A DNA stretch of 6,993 nucleotides from Desulfovibrionaceae bacterium UBA3823 (lineage in GTDB: Bacteria; Desulfobacterota; Desulfovibrionia; Desulfovibrionales; Desulfovibrionaceae), in NCBI GenBank assembly GCA_002369295.1, contig DFDR01000067.1, positions 1 through 6,993 on the forward strand, read 5' to 3'. The translations under genes and the position numbers were made by a program. The notes under the pieces were generated by a model. That model was not told where the DNA came from. It saw only the letters and a program-made list of their open reading frames with translations, and made no database searches. Shown here piece by piece: positions 6,151 through 6,993 of the stretch. How positions within the stretch are numbered: the first letter of the stretch is position 1; each line of letters opens with the position of its first letter.

Positions 6151-6170
6151 TGCCGGCACTCTTGCCGGCA
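6151..6170 (+). repeat. Hairpin from a doubled palindrome in the leader of the 3' gene
   Basis: TGCCGGCA occurs at 6151-6158 and 6163-6170 with CTCT between. Each copy is itself a palindrome, so the pair can fold into an 8-bp stem with a four-base loop. It ends 24 bases before the GAGG ribosome binding site. No T-tract follows, so it is not an intrinsic terminator; an effect on mRNA stability or translation is possible. Confidence 0.5.
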
Positions 6171-6204
6171 CGCATTCCTGCACCCCCAACCGCGAGGCAA
6201 CGCC

Positions 6205-6993
6205 ATGGCAGCGCAGACACCCGGCATCGAGGACACCTTCGCCAAAATGGTGGAGGAGTTCAAAACCTCCCTGCTCGACAGCGCCAACACGCTCAAGCTC
6301 CTGCACGACAAGCTCTCGGCAGGCCTTCTGCCCGACGAGGAGCTGGCCGGCCGTGCGGCCCGCAGCCTTGACGGCGACAGGAAGGAGTACCAGAAGCTCC
6401 ACGATGCCTGCACGGATCTGCTCGGCGGCGCGGCCCCCGCCTTCGGCGCCAGCGCGGACGAGCTGCTCGGCGCCGTGAGGGCCAAGGCGGAGCGCGAACG
6501 CACCGCCCTTGCCAAGTCGCGGCAGCTGCTTGCCCGCTTCCTTGCCGTCAAGGCCGACAGCTCCCTGCACGCGAAGGGGCTTCAGCCCTGGCGCGACAAG
6601 GCCCGCGCGATCCAGAACCAGCTTGACTCCCGTGCGCTCACGCCAGACGGGATGGCGGAGCAGGTCCGCCCCTTCGAGCTCTTCCTCAGGGCCGCCTCGC
6701 TTGTGGACAGGGATGGCGAAGCCACGGAGCGCGTCTTCGACGAGCTGGAAGAGTTCTTCGAGCCCCGCATCACGCGCGGACTCTACGGCGGCAAGTACCG
6801 CGTGCCGGCCGCAGAGGAGCTGGACGCGGCAAGCCCCGCGACAGGGGAGGCGCCGGCTGCGGAAGCCGGCCGGCCTGCACCGGCAGAGCCCGGTGCGGCC
6901 CAGGTGCCGGCAGGCCCTGCGGACAAGGCGGAACAGGATGCCCAGGATCGCCAAGGATCTCAGGATTCCCAAAGTCCCCAGGATCTCCAAAGT
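6205..6993 (+). CDS. Helical protein of unknown function with repetitive Gln/Asp/Ser tail (3' partial)
   Basis: The frame runs 263 codons from ATG 6205 to the window edge without a stop. GAGG at 6194-6197 stands seven bases before the ATG, supporting the start. I do not recognise the family. Residues 1-200 are charged and heptad-like, mostly helical (for example KTSLLDSANTLKLLHDKL, AKAERERTALAKSRQLLARF, TERVFDELEEFFEPRITRG), with few aromatic residues and no cysteine after Cys69, no signal peptide and no membrane helix. GLYGGKYRVP (192-201) closes this domain. Residues 205-245 are an Ala/Pro/Glu/Gly linker, and from about 246 a six-residue repeat (QDRQGS, QDSQSP, QDLQS) begins. The layout suggests a cytoplasmic helical domain with a disordered tail; a scaffold or adaptor role would be speculation. 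A long antisense frame covers the same bases but has no support. Confidence 0.8.
   Translation, partial: MAAQTPGIEDTFAKMVEEFKTSLLDSANTLKLLHDKLSAGLLPDEELAGRAARSLDGDRKEYQKLHDACTDLLGGAAPAFGASADELLGAVRAKAERERTALAKSRQLLARFLAVKADSSLHAKGLQPWRDKARAIQNQLDSRALTPDGMAEQVRPFELFLRAASLVDRDGEATERVFDELEEFFEPRITRGLYGGKYRVPAAEELDAASPATGEAPAAEAGRPAPAEPGAAQVPAGPADKAEQDAQDRQGSQDSQSPQDLQS
6934..6993 (+). repeat. 18-bp coding tandem repeat running off the window
   Basis: A partial unit CAGGATGCC (6934-6942) is followed by CAGGATCGCCAAGGATCT (6943-6960), CAGGATTCCCAAAGTCCC (6961-6978) and CAGGATCTCCAAAGT (6979-6993). The unit is in frame and encodes a degenerate QDxQSx hexapeptide, so copy number could change without a frameshift. 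The array is cut by the window end. Confidence 0.75.

Larger units (their letters stand above)
5745..6204. other. Divergent intergenic region (460 bp) rich in palindromes
   Basis: The gene to the left runs leftward and the gene to the right runs rightward, so both promoters should lie here. Seen in it: two adjacent palindromes near the dehydrogenase (5813-5844), an AT-richer island around 5960-6035 with CTTTTTTGCTAAGC and TATCTTTCC that is the likeliest promoter zone for the rightward gene, a palindrome at 6121-6132 and a hairpin at 6151-6170. TTGAAG and TAAGCT in the island are 17 bases apart but match consensus poorly. Open frames crossing the region lack domain character. No tRNA or known structured RNA was recognised. 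Confidence 0.5.

Noticed and set aside
6118..6990. 290-residue minus-strand frame opposite the 3' gene
   Set aside because: The plus frame has a ribosome binding site and a plausible soluble helical composition; the minus frame's start lies in the repeat array and it has no domain character.
1..6993. A CRISPR array, mobile element, defence system or other novel multi-gene system
   Set aside because: There are no regularly spaced long repeats, transposase or integrase motifs, target-site duplications or effector domains; the recognised genes are metabolic, tRNA-modifying and signalling genes.

Overview
This is a GC-rich bacterial window of compact genes separated by several unusually long intergenic gaps. 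The gene content suggests a member of the Desulfovibrionaceae (Desulfobacterota), perhaps a gut or anaerobic species. The clues are a stand-alone GluQ-type synthetase overlapping a small conserved protein of a kind I associate with Desulfovibrio-like genomes, a Cys-rich anaerobe-type alpha-hydroxy-acid dehydrogenase, and a dCache-GGDEF receptor. The taxonomic assignment is inference from memory of families, not a search result.

Layout. (1) Positions 1-615 (+): an open reading frame entering from the left edge. Its first ~70 codons are an interior piece of inosose dehydratase (IolE); the rest is the C-terminal part of a class I SAM methyltransferase. The two halves join inside a shared LGARVIG strand motif, so this is a chimera, either an assembly misjoin or a genuine recombination scar. 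(2) 912-2402 (+): a membrane diguanylate cyclase with a periplasmic dCache-like sensor. (3) 2403-3068: about 670 bp without a convincing gene, purine-rich and repetitive, ending in a decamer repeat. (4) 3069-4425 (-): gluQ (glutamyl-Q tRNA(Asp) synthetase) followed by an overlapping gene for a 124-residue protein of unknown function. (5) 4725-5744 (-): an FMN-dependent alpha-hydroxy-acid dehydrogenase with a four-cysteine N-terminal motif and a good terminator behind it. (6) 5745-6204: a divergent intergenic region of 460 bp rich in palindromes. (7) 6205 to the right edge (+): the first 263 codons of an unrecognised, mostly helical protein whose reading frame leaves the window inside an 18-bp tandem repeat.

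The genes do not form one pathway. They read as ordinary housekeeping and signalling genes: tRNA queuosine modification, 2-hydroxy-acid oxidation and c-di-GMP synthesis. I see no CRISPR array, transposase, phage module, defence island or rRNA/tRNA gene. The observation most worth checking is the IolE/methyltransferase chimera at the left edge. The unknown 3' gene and the two palindromic/repetitive intergenic regions come next.
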